Source: Elymus sibiricus
Taxonomy: Eukaryota; Streptophyta; Magnoliopsida; Poales; Poaceae
DNA: 64,000 nt
NCBI GenBank assembly: GCA_039707655.1
Contig: CM077663.1
Span: forward strand, 437,613,830 to 437,677,829
Direction of reading: 5' to 3'
The notes under the pieces are model-generated. The model worked only from the letters and a program-made list of their open reading frames with translations. It did no database searches and had not been told where the DNA came from. Numbering within the stretch: the first letter of the stretch is position 1; each line of letters starts with the position of its first letter. Positions 1-10,710 of this stretch are shown in pieces. The translations under genes were made by a program, and so were the position numbers.

Positions 1-570
1 TTTAATTTAGTATTGTGTCATGTTGAATGATTATATAGTGAGCATATTGTGTGCATACGCTTCAGTTTATCAATCAATTTGTTAAGAGAAGATATATAGT
101 ACTAGGCTAGTTGCTCGTTTAAAATTTAGGGTTCGGTTTTTTTATCTTCGTATAAGCCTATAATTTATACAGTGTTTTAATTCATTCTTATTTCTTGTTA
201 TAAGAAAACATATATTCTAGAATTTTTAGGGCCTTATTTTGCATTTCGCACTGGGGCCCTGAATTTCTGGAGACGGCCCTGCAAACAGTCTAAGTTCCGT
301 CCAAAACCAGTTTAAGTTCCGTCCAAAACCAGATCCGAGGAGAAACCCAGCCATGTGAAAGTGGTTCTCTCTTTTCACTTACCACGTGTGGAAATAATTT
401 AGTCAAGCATTGACCTTCCTCATCCTCAACAACCTTCTTCCTCTTCAACTTCACCCCCTCCGGCCAGATCCACTGCTCCCTGCCCCTAGCACTCACCCAC
501 AACCCCTTTCCCGTGCCTAGGGCTTCGGGTAGGACGCTGGCGCGACATCGGCGTCCTTTTTTGCAGGTCA
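1..570. other. Intergenic DNA, no gene recognised
   Basis: AT-rich at first, then more GC-rich. The only clear structure is a 20-base direct repeat (TAAGTTCCGTCCAAAACCAG) at 291-310 and 313-332. An open frame on the minus strand across 290-571 has no recognisable domain and is probably chance. Confidence 0.5.
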
Positions 571-599
571 TTTACAGGGCAACATCTTTGATCGTACGT

Positions 600-889
600 G
601 GTCGTTACTCACTCCTGCGAAAACCAGGGAGCCTTTGGTTACTGAGTCTGCTCGATGAAAGATTGTAGCTCGGGATATCTACAACCGGTTTGGATGGCGA
701 TCCACTAATAGGATAGGTCGTTAGACATCTAGTCCTATTTTTTCCGGTTGTGGCATTTTTATTTACATTTCAAACTTTGCTTTAGGTCGTTCTGAGCATG
801 TTGTGGATTGCTGACTATTTTTCTTGATTTATTAATAAAGGAGCCGCATGCATCTTTTGATGCATAGGCCGGAGTTACGCCTCCTTTTC
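600..889 (+). mobile_element. 3' tail of a LINE-like retroposon
   Basis: The segment ends with a TTAATAAAG stretch, a short hairpin (GCATGCATC...GATGCA), AGGCCGG, CCTCCTTTTCT and an A-run at 882-889. Nearly the same terminal motif closes the element ending at about 55462. A shared 3' end followed by A-residues is what target-primed retroposons leave. The 5' end and target duplication were not found, so the start is approximate. No coding capacity remains. Confidence 0.5.
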
Positions 890-2112
890 TAAAAAAAATA
901 CCAACGTGATGGCAAGTCACCCGATTTTTTTTCTTTGCTTGTCAGCGCTTGATGATCCCTCATTTGTCATGAACCGAACGTAGAGCCCTTCTCTCAAGAT
1001 TGGTCAGAGACCGACGACGATGTTCAGATAGCGATGGTGATGATGTCTGTCCTTCATGTATAGAATCCTCCGGTACATCTCGTAGCTCACGTAGGTGTCC
1101 TTTGTTGAATAAATTAGGTGCAACTAGCAAGGTGGCCCTCGCAAATGCGCGGGCTAGATTTAACAAACTTAAGTTATTACATAGGGAACATCTTTGCATT
1201 TTATCATGAGAACATGTTATATTATTTGTTAAAATAAGACATAGCATGTACTTTTCGAGAAGGACATAACATGTACTTGTGATTTATAGTTAAACTATTT
1301 GTTATTATTTGGAACCTTTTTGTTTGTGTGAGATCTAGCTTTTGAATTGCATATGCTATTATCATGAGTTGTGTGTTTACTATATATACCTCATCTTAGC
1401 CCATCGATGTCTGACTATAAAAGAACTAAATAAGAATAAAATCAAATATTAACACACCCGCTTTTCAAATACTTGTTCTTTTAGAAGTTGTGTTTGTCTT
1501 TTTTTGCTAGCATTGCAGAGAGAATTATCAACATATACAATGTCATTTTTTTATACCAACAGAGTATTCATGAATACTTCCGAAATGTTAGTATTATATT
1601 GTAAAAAATTAGCAATCTAAATTGATATTACATATGGTTAAAAAAATTAATTAGTGTTGAAACAATTACGCTCTATATCCTCTATGTATTAATATACGGA
1701 AATGCATTCTACAGAGGCAAGGTACGAATTAGTGCTAAGAAAGTACTAAGGAGAGGATAAAACAATTCTCTATAGTGCACCTGAACCTGTGATCAAAAGT
1801 ACAAATCAAAGAACATTAAATAATAAAATTAAAATCAATGAGAATTTTGAACTTGTTTCTTTAAAATAAATCTTTTATAATGAACAATAAACTTTGTGTG
1901 TTTTTGAACAGCAATTTATTGCTCTAACAAAGCAAGTTTTTATGACCAAAGAATCCTAAAGATTACATTGTAAAAACCGAATGAGTTTCACTTTTATATT
2001 TCTAGTAGATAGTGGACTGGAATACAAACATGTGGAAGCATCTTTTATTATTTGATATGTAGACCACCAGATCGGCAGTCCGGTATGTTGTCCGTGCATG
2101 CTATTAGATAAG
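890..2112. other. AT-rich intergenic DNA, nothing recognised
   Basis: Open frames at 960-1247 overlap on both strands and match no family I know. The rest is AT-rich with frequent stops. Confidence 0.5.
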
Positions 2113-2114
2113 TA

Positions 2115-2329
2115 CTCCCTCCGTCACAGTTTAGAAGGCATGCACGTGTACCTAGGTCGTCAATTTGACTTATATAAAATATATTGTTTAACATAAAAAT
2201 TATATCATTGGAAAATAGAACATCTAAAGTTTATAATTATATATTTTTTGTAATATATGCCTCTAATTAAGTTAGTCAAATTGACGACCTAGATACACAT
2301 GCATGCCTTCTAAACTGTGACGGAGGAAG
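2115..2329. mobile_element. Stowaway MITE
   Basis: A 215-bp element with long imperfect terminal inverted repeats of about 60 bp. The left end starts CTCCCTCCGTCACAGTTTAG and the right end is its inverse, ending in CTGTGACGGAGGAAG. It is flanked by TA at 2113-2114 and 2330-2331, the target duplication of Tc1/Mariner-type Stowaway elements. There is no coding capacity; such elements are mobilised in trans by mariner-like transposases. Confidence 0.93.
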
Positions 2330-2331
2330 TA

Positions 2332-2836
2332 TGTGAAATTCAGTTTTGGATTGCAAACTAAATTGGCATTTAAGATATGTAGGTATAACTATAAGTATCT
2401 AGAGATGACTATTAGTTAATGCATAATACTGATGAATATGTGTGTTGAATTGAAGTTCTAGTCCATAGCTTTAATAGTACATCAAAAGTTTGGATGCTAA
2501 GCATTAAAGCAGGATAATCATGCGTACTTGAGGAATTAATACACAGATGGAAATTTATATCGAAGTGCCTGCGCATAAGAAATCCATCTAGCTAATTTTG
2601 ATTTAGCTTTGCAATGTGTTGTATATTTTTCACATGCGCCTCAAAACACGAGTTACATGTATGTATTGGAAAACTGTGCATTGTGGTTTGGATATACATG
2701 TATGGGGAGTAACGGTCCACCTAGTAAGGGTCCAACATAGCCCAAAGACCTAATAGTTAGGATTCGCTAGTAGAAGAGGGTGTATCGATCAATGGCTAGA
2801 TGGTTTGATTTTTGTGTGGATAGATCATCCTTAAAG
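2332..2836. other. Intergenic DNA, nothing recognised
   Basis: Unique-looking AT-rich sequence between the Stowaway MITE and the microsatellite. No gene is visible. Confidence 0.5.
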
Positions 2837-3136
<300 letters not shown>

Positions 3137-5187
3137 GCTCACCCAATCTCGGTGGCTTGTATAGAAGAGCAACTAATTCCTCAAATCAAAATATTGATGG
3201 TCGAGATAAATATGCTTTTTGGATACTAATAACTAATATTCAGATTGAGGTCTGTAATTTTACCTTCTAGTAATCATGTGCATGGGATATTCACTTGACG
3301 GATGAAAATGAGGTATATTAAACCTAAATATGGAAACATTACTGAACGAAATACTATAGTATACTTCTAAAGCTTCTAAAATAGTATGTCTGACCAAGTG
3401 TTGTATAAAGATCTAGGTAAGCGCAATATGGTAAAAACAGGAAAGACGCACATAATTCAACATACATAACCATTGTAAGACGTTTGGTCACTACAATATA
3501 TGCATAAATGGAGATCACATTAATTTGGTGAAGAATGCCTCCAAACAGTAGTGTGCGGTACCACTTGGCTTGAGGGACTTCCCATGCTAGACTATTACTT
3601 TCTTGGTCAGATACAAAATGTACTCTACAATAACAGAAATGATTATATCAATCTACACATGTTTTTTTACCAAAAGTATCAAAGAGACACACACTTGTTG
3701 TCAATGTAACCATATGATTTCACGAACCAATTTTAAAGAATTGCCTTCGTATATTCCAAAGCATACCATGGCAAGAGGATTCCTACAATTGGCTTTCCCC
3801 GATTACTTGAAAACAACACATGTTTATGTTTCAAGAAGCACATGGACTGGACTGAAGAGTTGTCGTTTTGTTAAGTTGCACCACCCTTTCAAATGGGGGT
3901 GGGGTTGATAAATAACTAATATACAAACTAAATTTTGTATGTTTTTAGAGAGAGGATCATATGATATATACTTCGACTTATCAACCATGGTGATGTTTAA
4001 TTGGCAGCAAAATTTCTATTTCACGGAAAAGTGCTAGCTCATATGAGCAGTACCGGTGTGATTATCCTTCTTTCAAAAAGCTTAACATCATATATCAAAG
4101 CAACGACAACCGAAGATAACCCCATCAAAAGATCTTGACCGGTATCCTTTAAATTGAAGGGCTTATAAATGAATTTGCATTTCGAAGAATCTTAAAGTAA
4201 ATTTAGATCTCAGCAGGGATTGTACCACTAAATAATTTGAAAGGACCTAATAACATACTACAAGTAACCCACTTCTTTGCAAATTATGCATTGTATATTT
4301 AAGCCTCTATAAACTACGGAATTGCCCGCCCAATAATCTAGTCAATTTCACATTTGTATTGTATTGGGTAAAAAAATAAAACCTCCATTCATAAATTAAT
4401 GTCTATTGCTAAATTAATTGCATACTTGAGGGTTCAAAACAAATAAAAAGTCTAGAACTGGAAATAATTTGTCATCCAACAACAACTAAATCTCTAAACC
4501 CATCAAATGTACCTAGTGGAAAATCATCCGTACCTCGACACGTCATGGCCCAACTTTGTTAAACCCGAAAACATATGCTATCATGAAACATATCCTTCTG
4601 TTGGTCAAGATGAAGGGTTAATGTAAGGAAACTACTATCCCGCTGCTTCCAGTGGTTGCCAGACTCCACTTTCCAATAATATATGCAATTCCGAAAATAT
4701 GCAAATCTCTATCTAAAATTCTAAATACAGCATAAGCTCTAACTGTAGTACAACACGCACCATGCATGGACTACAATAATATGCAAATAAGTTTTACATT
4801 TATGTTAAATTATCCAAATAAAAAGGATGAATATGTAGTTATTAGAAACATATCTCAGTAAACAAAAACCTGCGAAACATTATAGATAGACGCACCAGAT
4901 TTACCAGCCAAATTTTCATGCTGGACTCTAAAAGGTTTTACATCCTTGGACAGCACAAAGCGACCTAGTCGAACTGGTCTAGGCTATTACAAAATCCACT
5001 TAAATATCAACAAAAAGTAGCGATCCGTTTCAGATGCCTTAGGTTTACAATAACTAACATATGGTGGCTCTAAATACAGTTCTTGTTAACTATACACCAC
5101 ACTGAGTTACAAATGTAAACACTCATTTTCCCTGGGAATCTGAGACGTATGCGTGTGCGTGCGAATACAAACCCAGCGGCTGCTTGC
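3137..5187. other. 2 kb of intergenic DNA, no intact gene
   Basis: AT-rich with stops in all frames. Part of the minus strand near 4200 translates to a short leucine-rich-repeat-like string, but no extended frame supports it. No terminal repeats or target duplications were seen. Confidence 0.45.
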
Positions 5188-5190
5188 TAA

Positions 5191-6342
5191 GAGCAACTCT
5201 AGCAGACCCCGCATTCCGCGAAATTGTAAACTGCGTTTACAGTTCGTACGGGGGCGTTTATGCAGGCTCAAAATCGCCGCGGCAGAACAGAAACTGTATC
5301 CAAACCCGTAAAATTTTAAAAACTTGTTTCGCGCGAGAAATTTAAGCAAAAGCTCGCCGGAGCTCGCTCGCATAGATAGTTCTTCTTCACATAAGTTCGT
5401 ACACAGCATGCATATATTACATATAAGTTCACCGGAGCTAGACCGGGCCTACGCTACCGTACCACTACACAAAATTGAGCTCACCGGAGCTCATGCGGTA
5501 GCTGCCCAGCGGCGGCGCTCAATCGGAGTCGGAGGAGTCGAGGTCGATGTAGAACTTCGCCTGCTCCGCCTTCATCAGTCGTAGGTCAGCCTCCTTGGAC
5601 GCTCGCACCTGCGACGCGGCGACGCCCGTCTGGAGGAAGAGCCGCTCGTACTCGAGCTCGCGGTGGATGCGCTCTTCCATCTCCTCCTGCTCCCTCGCCG
5701 ACCGCTCGAGGACGACGCGCTCGAGGAGCTCCTCCTGCCCCGGGGGGAGGTTGTCCTCGGGCCCGATGACGCCTCGGCGCGGCGGCGCATCAGGCTCTAC
5801 GGCGCGAGGCGAGAGCTCCTCCTCCGGATCCCTCTTCACCGGAATGAGCCGCGAGCTCGATGCGCCCGCGGATGATCTCCCCGCGGACCAGGAGCCGGAG
5901 GAGGCGTGGCGGCGGCGGGCGATCTCGCGATCGAACTCGTCCAGCTTGCGGCGGTGGAACGACGGCGGCGGCCGGCTACCACGGTTGAGCCAACGACGCG
6001 CCCCCCGCTTGCGCGCGGCGTCGATCTGGCGCGGCGGCGGCGCTCCGCCTCATCCCCAGAGCTGTCCATGGCTTTCGCAGGCTTGCCAGCGGCGAGAAAT
6101 CGAGCGGCGCGGTGAGGAATCGGGGGGAAACGCGGCTACGGGGGGATAGGGTTTCGACCCGCATCTGCCCCGCAAACCCGTAGTTATACTGCTTCGGGGG
6201 TATCGTTTGCGGGCTGCGGTAAAATTATTTACGGGCCGGACGAGTATATGGGCTCTGTTCTGGCCATAAAATTGGGCCGAGCCCGTATACTCGCCGGAAT
6301 TATGCGGGTTCACGCGTTATGCGGGGTCTGCTAGAGTTGCAC
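5191..6342. mobile_element. PIF/Harbinger-like non-autonomous element (1152 bp)
   Basis: The terminal inverted repeats read GAGCAACTCTAGCAGACCCC on the left and GTGCAACTCTAGCAGACCCC at the right end read inwards. They are flanked by TAA at 5188-5190 and 6343-6345. A three-base TWA duplication is the hallmark of PIF/Harbinger insertions. The interior is strikingly GC-rich compared with its flanks and carries a broken minus-strand reading frame. No DDE transposase is present, so it would depend on transposase supplied in trans. Confidence 0.87.
5519..6069 (-). pseudogene. Broken acidic/charged reading frame inside a Harbinger-like element
   Basis: Two overlapping minus-strand frames (6069-5836 and 5839-5519) look like one frame split by a frameshift. 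The first begins MDSSGDEAERRRR. The second is rich in Glu and Arg, looks helical (ELLERVVLERSAREQEEMEE) and ends FYIDLDSSDSD. It lies wholly inside the 5191-6342 element, so it is transposon cargo, either an accessory frame or a captured gene fragment. No catalytic motif is seen and I do not recognise the family. It is also possible that neither frame is translated. Confidence 0.45.
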
Positions 6343-6602
6343 TAATGGTGAGCCCGGGTGCGATAGCACCGCCAACCTCCTGTCCATACCACACTCTCCC
6401 CTACCTCGCGTCTTTCCAAAGCAGCACATTTTCCTCCTTCCTCCATCGTCTCCGTCCCCTCCGCTTTACAGTCCCTACGTCAGCTATGCAAAGACAAAAA
6501 GTGAAACATGGGCGGTCGACGAACTGAATAGAAAAAAATTAGAAATCAGTTGTGCCTTCGAGTCGGGGAGAAAAATCCCAAAGGCCGGCCCGCAAACTTT
6601 AA

Positions 6603-7626
6603 GAGCATCTCCAATAAATAATGTAGATGCAAAAATACTAACTTATACATCTCCGAAGCCCAAAAACGCTGCTCTAATAAATGACTAGATGCAATAAAAA
6701 GAATACATCATCTTCTCCAAGTGACGTAAAATACAACATTTGAAAATACAAATTTGCAATTCCACTTCCCAAGTGATGTAAAAGTCCAGTCGCGCGCCAA
6801 CCGGCCAACCGTTGTTCATTTCGTTTCCGCCTGCCCGCCTCTGTCACCGGTGATTTCTGCCCGGAAATGGCGGCGCCGCCGTCGCCCGTCAGTCCATCCC
6901 CTGCCCCGCTGCCAGCCACGCAGCCCTAGCCGCCGACGACCCACCAATTTGCGTCCGTGCCGCCGACAATCGCCCGCCTCCGTTGCCGGTGATTTGTGCC
7001 CGAAAATGAGCTGCCGCCCGTCCGTCCATCCTTGGCCCCGCCGCGACCACGAGGCCTATCCCCATAGCCCTAGCTACCCAACCTGCTGATTTCAGTCCGC
7101 CCCGCCAATGATCACACGGCCGATTCAGAGGTTTGTCGGAGCTCAGTAGCCCGTAATGGTTATAGCAGGACACGGCTGCCTTCCTTGGAAGCCGTTGCCC
7201 TCCGTCGAAGCTAGTAGGGAAGCCGCGCGACCATCGCAACCCACCGAGCCGGCGGTTTCACAGTCGTTGGCGCCGCTGCTATGTCGCCGCGAGCAGAGTC
7301 CTCTAGCAGCCGCGCGGCCGTCCAGAGGCTGTTGAAGCAGCCGCTGCCCACCCCAGACGAGCTTTGTGCTGCCCATCAACGCTCCGACCATCCGCCGGCC
7401 GGTTTCTTTCACCTCGCACACAACGTATTTGACAGAATTATTTGTTGGACTAAGAGGTTTACATCACCAAACATACATCATCTGTTGGAGTAGTAGGTTT
7501 ACTTCACCAAATATACATCATCTGTTGGGGTTAGTTTTTTCTTGAAGATATAAAAAGTACTTCGTAAATTACTATACAACATCCACCTTTACATCTTCAC
7601 ATTTACTTCATCTATTGAAGATGCTC
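6603..7626. mobile_element. PIF/Harbinger-like non-autonomous element (1024 bp)
   Basis: The left end GAGCATCTCCAATAAAT matches the inverted right end GAGCATCTTCAATAGATG. The element is flanked by TAA at 6600-6602 and 7627-7629. The ends are AT-rich and the core (about 6790-7410) is GC-rich. The core holds an internal direct duplication: a GGTGATTT...CCCG-AAATG...GTCCATCC block occurs near 6850 and again near 6990. There is no transposase. Open frames in the core overlap on both strands and resemble no known protein. Confidence 0.85.
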
Positions 7627-7629
7627 TAA

Positions 7630-8071
7630 AATGAAAGAAAACCCCGACTCACACACGCTGAACACTCGAATGAGGTGACCCCTCAAGCACTGAGATCCAT
7701 GCGAAACGGACGGCCAGAAAAACAACCTGAAGATAAGTGAAAAACAGATGGCCAAAAAATAGGAGAAGTGTTACTTAATTCTCTCCTTCAAAATATGGAA
7801 GTAATTAATGCTATTGCCAAACAATAACTTCAAACAAGGTAATCAATATTGGAAAACTATAGTACGAGATAATTTTGACAAATAATACTCACTTCTTAAT
7901 TTTGGGAACGTGTCTACTAGAGGAGAAAAATTAATTTTACTTCATTTATGTCTAGATAGCGAGGTTCATACTATGAAAATATAATAAATAATTCCAATTT
8001 ATTGCTTGATGTTTATTGCACGGGATCGGGATGAGCTATGGCACCGGATCTATCTTCTCTTAACCTCTCTC
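7630..8071. other. AT-rich upstream region of the cysteine-rich peptide gene
   Basis: No gene is present. This is the presumed promoter-proximal DNA of the gene at 8161-8640. No regulatory motif beyond the TATA box is confidently recognised. Confidence 0.4.
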
Positions 8072-8080
8072 TATATATAT
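8072..8080 (+). promoter_or_regulatory. TATA box of the cysteine-rich peptide gene
   Basis: TATATATAT lies 81 bases before the ATG at 8161, inside a CT-rich stretch. The spacing leaves room for transcription to start about 30 bases downstream and give a short 5' leader. Confidence 0.6.
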
Positions 8081-8160
8081 ACGGGTCATGTCATGTGTTG
8101 CTAGCAAATTTCGCATCAACAACAAAGTGATCGACAACCTAGCGTTGTATCACGCGGGGT

Positions 8161-8640
8161 ATGGACAAGTATACAATTCGCATCCTTGCACTAGCGCTCC
8201 TGTCTCTACACCTCGTATGTTCTGCTACGGTTGCTCGGTGTAAGCACACTAATCGATTTTTATTTCTTCACTTCTCATGGAAGTATATATGTAGTACAGC
8301 TAGTGAAGGAGACTTTTCATTTTATTTTTTTGTCTAATCTCTTGCGTGTTTATTTATTTTACTCTAAAATATATAATTGCATAACAATTAATTGTTCGTT
8401 TGTTATTCCATAGGCCGAATCATGGTTGACATGGATAACGAGAAGATCAATTTACCAACTGGGCTATGCGTTCATGAGAGTTGGATTCATTGCGGCGCTC
8501 ATGGACTATGCGACTGTTGTTTGGTAGATTCGACTTGCTACTCGACTATGGATGAGTGCACGAGGAATTGTAAAAAATCCTCGCCTTCAGAAGACATACT
8601 ACGGGCCGGGATATCCCCTCCTCCTTTACCTGCTCCTTAA
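8161..8640 (+). CDS. Small secreted cysteine-rich peptide, MEG/ESF1-like
   Basis: Two exons, 8161-8239 and 8414-8640, joined through a GTAAGC donor and a CATAG acceptor. The phase matches exactly (79 nt, then two bases completing a Cys codon) and gives 101 residues. Residues 1-25 form a signal peptide with a Leu/Ala core, so the product should enter the secretory pathway. The mature part has eight cysteines spaced C45-x7-C53-x5-C59-x-CC(61,62)-x5-C68-x6-C75-x3-C79, with a core CDCCLVDSTCYSTMDEC. The C-x-C-C and terminal C-x3-C pattern is that of maternally-expressed-gene (MEG1) and embryo-surrounding-factor (ESF1) peptides, which act between cells in seeds or reproductive tissue. An unusual Pro-rich tail (PPPLPAP) follows the last Cys. 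The family call is inferred from spacing only; a defensin-like peptide is the alternative. A TATA box sits at 8072-8080. The frame is intact. Confidence 0.75.
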
Positions 8641-8874
8641 TTTTCCAGCCTAGTAAAATTGGCTTACATGCATATTTACTTGTCCCGGGAAATAAAAATA
8701 ATGCCTGGTATATGTGTGGAAATACAGTTGTGCAATAAGATCGAGTAATACTCTAGCAATTGTTGTTGAGTACGTATTTGGTTTGGCAAATTGCATTTAA
8801 ACTTTTGCCAATTATTGCCGGCTAAGTTCTAGTAATACAAGGCCTAAACCGGAAGTGCTTTTCCTCGATACACA
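8641..8874. other. 3' flank of the cysteine-rich peptide gene
   Basis: AT-rich DNA that presumably includes the 3' untranslated region. No other feature is seen. Confidence 0.4.
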
Positions 8875-9425
8875 TGGAAAGAAAATAGTGTTAGCACCGC
8901 ATCTTTTTTCTTTCTAATTTCAGCAAGAAACCCTTCAGATGTCACGGCTTCAAGAAATGCCATCAAAGCATGTCTCCGTCGCATGAAAGCACCACTTTCC
9001 TCCTTGTCCCATTTTCGTCCGCCTCCACAATTCAAAGCTCCGCGCATAAGTCTAAAATGTTGAAAGTCCAAATCAAGAAGCGGAAACGTCAAAACACCCG
9101 CAAGCCAACCGCAAGCTAAGATGTGTCCTCGTTGTGGCCACGTATGCATCTCATTGCGATGTTAGATCGACAAGCGATTTTCTAACAGCTTTAATCATCG
9201 CATCGAATCGAAGGGGATCGAACCCAATTGATTCGATTACTCCATTGTGTTGTATCCAATGTTCTCCTGATCATACGTAACATTTTAGTATCTTTGCTTA
9301 GCTAGCCAAAAGAACACCGAGGAAAAAGACCGTTCTACCCCCCGGGGGGCGCAAAATATCAAGAGGAGAGATTTTCCCTGGCCGGTGGCGCACGTGCAGA
9401 CCATTTCCATTTCCATTTCTAAGTT
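8875..9425 (+). repeat. Duplicate (copy A1) of the region upstream of the DUF2062 gene
   Basis: Matches 27985-28334 plus 28761-28970 closely. Shared blocks include a TGTCACGGCTT...AAGAAATGCCA region, TTGTGGCCACGTATGCATCT, and a CCCTGGCCGGTGGCGCACG block just before the gene's first exon. Copy A lacks the MITE found at 28335-28760: at 9237-9239 it keeps a single TTA, the empty target site. This is an old partial segmental duplication, now about 19 kb from its partner because transposons have inserted between them. Confidence 0.85.
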
Positions 9426-9603
9426 TTCCGTGATCTAAGTTTGATCATAAATTTAACCAACGAGACTAACTGCGGCGGGAGCAAAAATTATACCACTGAA
9501 TTCGTATAAAAAATACGAATTCAGTGGTATAATTTTTGAAATATATGGTCAAACTTAGATCTCGAAAAGCGCAGCCGCACTACATTATGGAATGGAGGGA
9601 GTA
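9426..9603. mobile_element. Hairpin MITE, Stowaway-like, decayed left end
   Basis: Contains a perfect inverted repeat with 25-bp arms (9483-9507 and 9513-9537) around a five-base A loop, within a longer imperfect palindrome (GATCTAAGTTTGATC on the left, GGTCAAACTTAGATC on the right). The right end reads GGAGGGAGTAT, the usual Stowaway terminus. The matching left terminus is not recognisable. It lies between two copies of the DUF2062 upstream segment. Confidence 0.65.
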
Positions 9604-10020
9604 TCTTTGATTAGGAAAAGACCGCTCTACCCCTGGGGGCCAAAATATAAAAAGGAAGAGATTTCCCAGGTCGGTGGCGCACGTCATATCATTTCCATTT
9701 CTACCCCTCGTTCTTCCTCCCTCGCGGCCACCACGATAGTGCGCCGACGTCGTTCCCTTCCACCGCCGCTCGTCGTGTCCCCGACCCGCAGGTCGTCCTC
9801 TCCTCCTCGTCCCGCCTCGTCTCGCTCCTCCAGTTCGCCTACCAACCCAGGCCCCGATAAACATGGAGGGGGGAGAAATGGCGATGGTCCTCACGTGGCT
9901 CAACGCCAGGGTCATCGATCCCCTGTCGTAGGTGATCTAGAGGTGAGATCTCAGATGCCCGGTTCTAGTTTTTGTTTCGGGTGGTCGTTGGTTTCATCGA
10001 TTGCTTCTGCGGCTTCTCAA
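9604..10020 (+). repeat. Duplicate (copy A2) of the DUF2062 gene's leader, first exon and intron start
   Basis: A second copy begins again at the AAAAGACCG...CTACCCC block and continues through the GC-rich leader, exon 1 and the start of intron 1 (GGTTTCATCGATTGCT), matching 28878-29300. The leader block occurs at about 9330-9420 and again at 9612-9700, so copy A has itself undergone a local duplication around the MITE. Confidence 0.8.
9878..9943 (+). pseudogene. Dead copy of exon 1 of the DUF2062 gene
   Basis: Corresponds to exon 1 at 29182-29246. It encodes MAMVLTWLNARVIDPLS and then hits an in-frame TAG, where the functional gene reads CTGCAG. A GTGAG donor-like sequence follows, as in the parent. 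No later exons exist nearby; sequence homology stops at about 10020. It cannot make a DUF2062 protein. Confidence 0.85.
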
Positions 10021-10169
10021 ACGCACTTCCCAGTGCTCCATGTACAGGTGCTAAGGCTGCCAAGTAGACAAAAAAATGATGCGAAAAGATGATTAGGAGA
10101 GCGAGGAGTTTGATGATCGTAGAACGAAACGGTACTAGGCGCGTCTACCTAGACGACAACACAACTTGT
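10021..10169. other. Short unassigned spacer
   Basis: Unrecognised sequence between the DUF2062 duplicate and the CACTA left end. TGT at 10167-10169 would be the left target-site copy of the CACTA element. Confidence 0.4.
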
Positions 10170-10710
10170 CACTAGTGCAGAAAAGCCTAGCTACGGCGTG
10201 GCAAAAATGGCCTTGCTGGCGTAGACACACGTCGCCACCAATATGGCGTCACAGTTAGAATTTAGTGGTGGCGTTGGAGACGACGCCAGCAGTATTTCGA
10301 GTACCTGCTGGCGTTGGACAGAGTTGCACGCCGGCACTGTCATATTTAGCTAATAAAAAAATATCAGCTTCACAAAAGACACTGAACATTTCAACTTAAT
10401 AATCAACTAAGTAATCTTCGGTTGATAATAGGAAAAATATTACTTCGAAAACTAAGAGTTTAAACTTCACAAAAGTTACTCATCATTTAAACTTAGTAAT
10501 CAACTAACTACTCTTCATCATCATCAAGGATTATGCTCAGCTGGCGCCTCTTCTTTCGATTGCTCTCTCCATCTTGTTTGAAATGAGCAACGGCTGACTG
10601 TAGCTCATTCCTCTCTGTCCTGACTTGTTTTTTCTTCAGCTTGAGTTGATCCCTATTCTCTATCAACTTATCCTTCATCTCCCTCAGTTCGTCTACTTTA
10701 GTGAGGGCAT

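Noticed and set aside
4030..4700. Possible leucine-rich-repeat receptor fragment on the minus strand
   Set aside because: Only a short FSGTIP-like string is seen, with stops all around and no repeated LRR spacing.
5663..6164. Plus-strand Ser/Arg-rich frames inside the Harbinger-like element
   Set aside because: They overlap the minus-strand frame and lack any recognisable domain; high GC content alone produces them.
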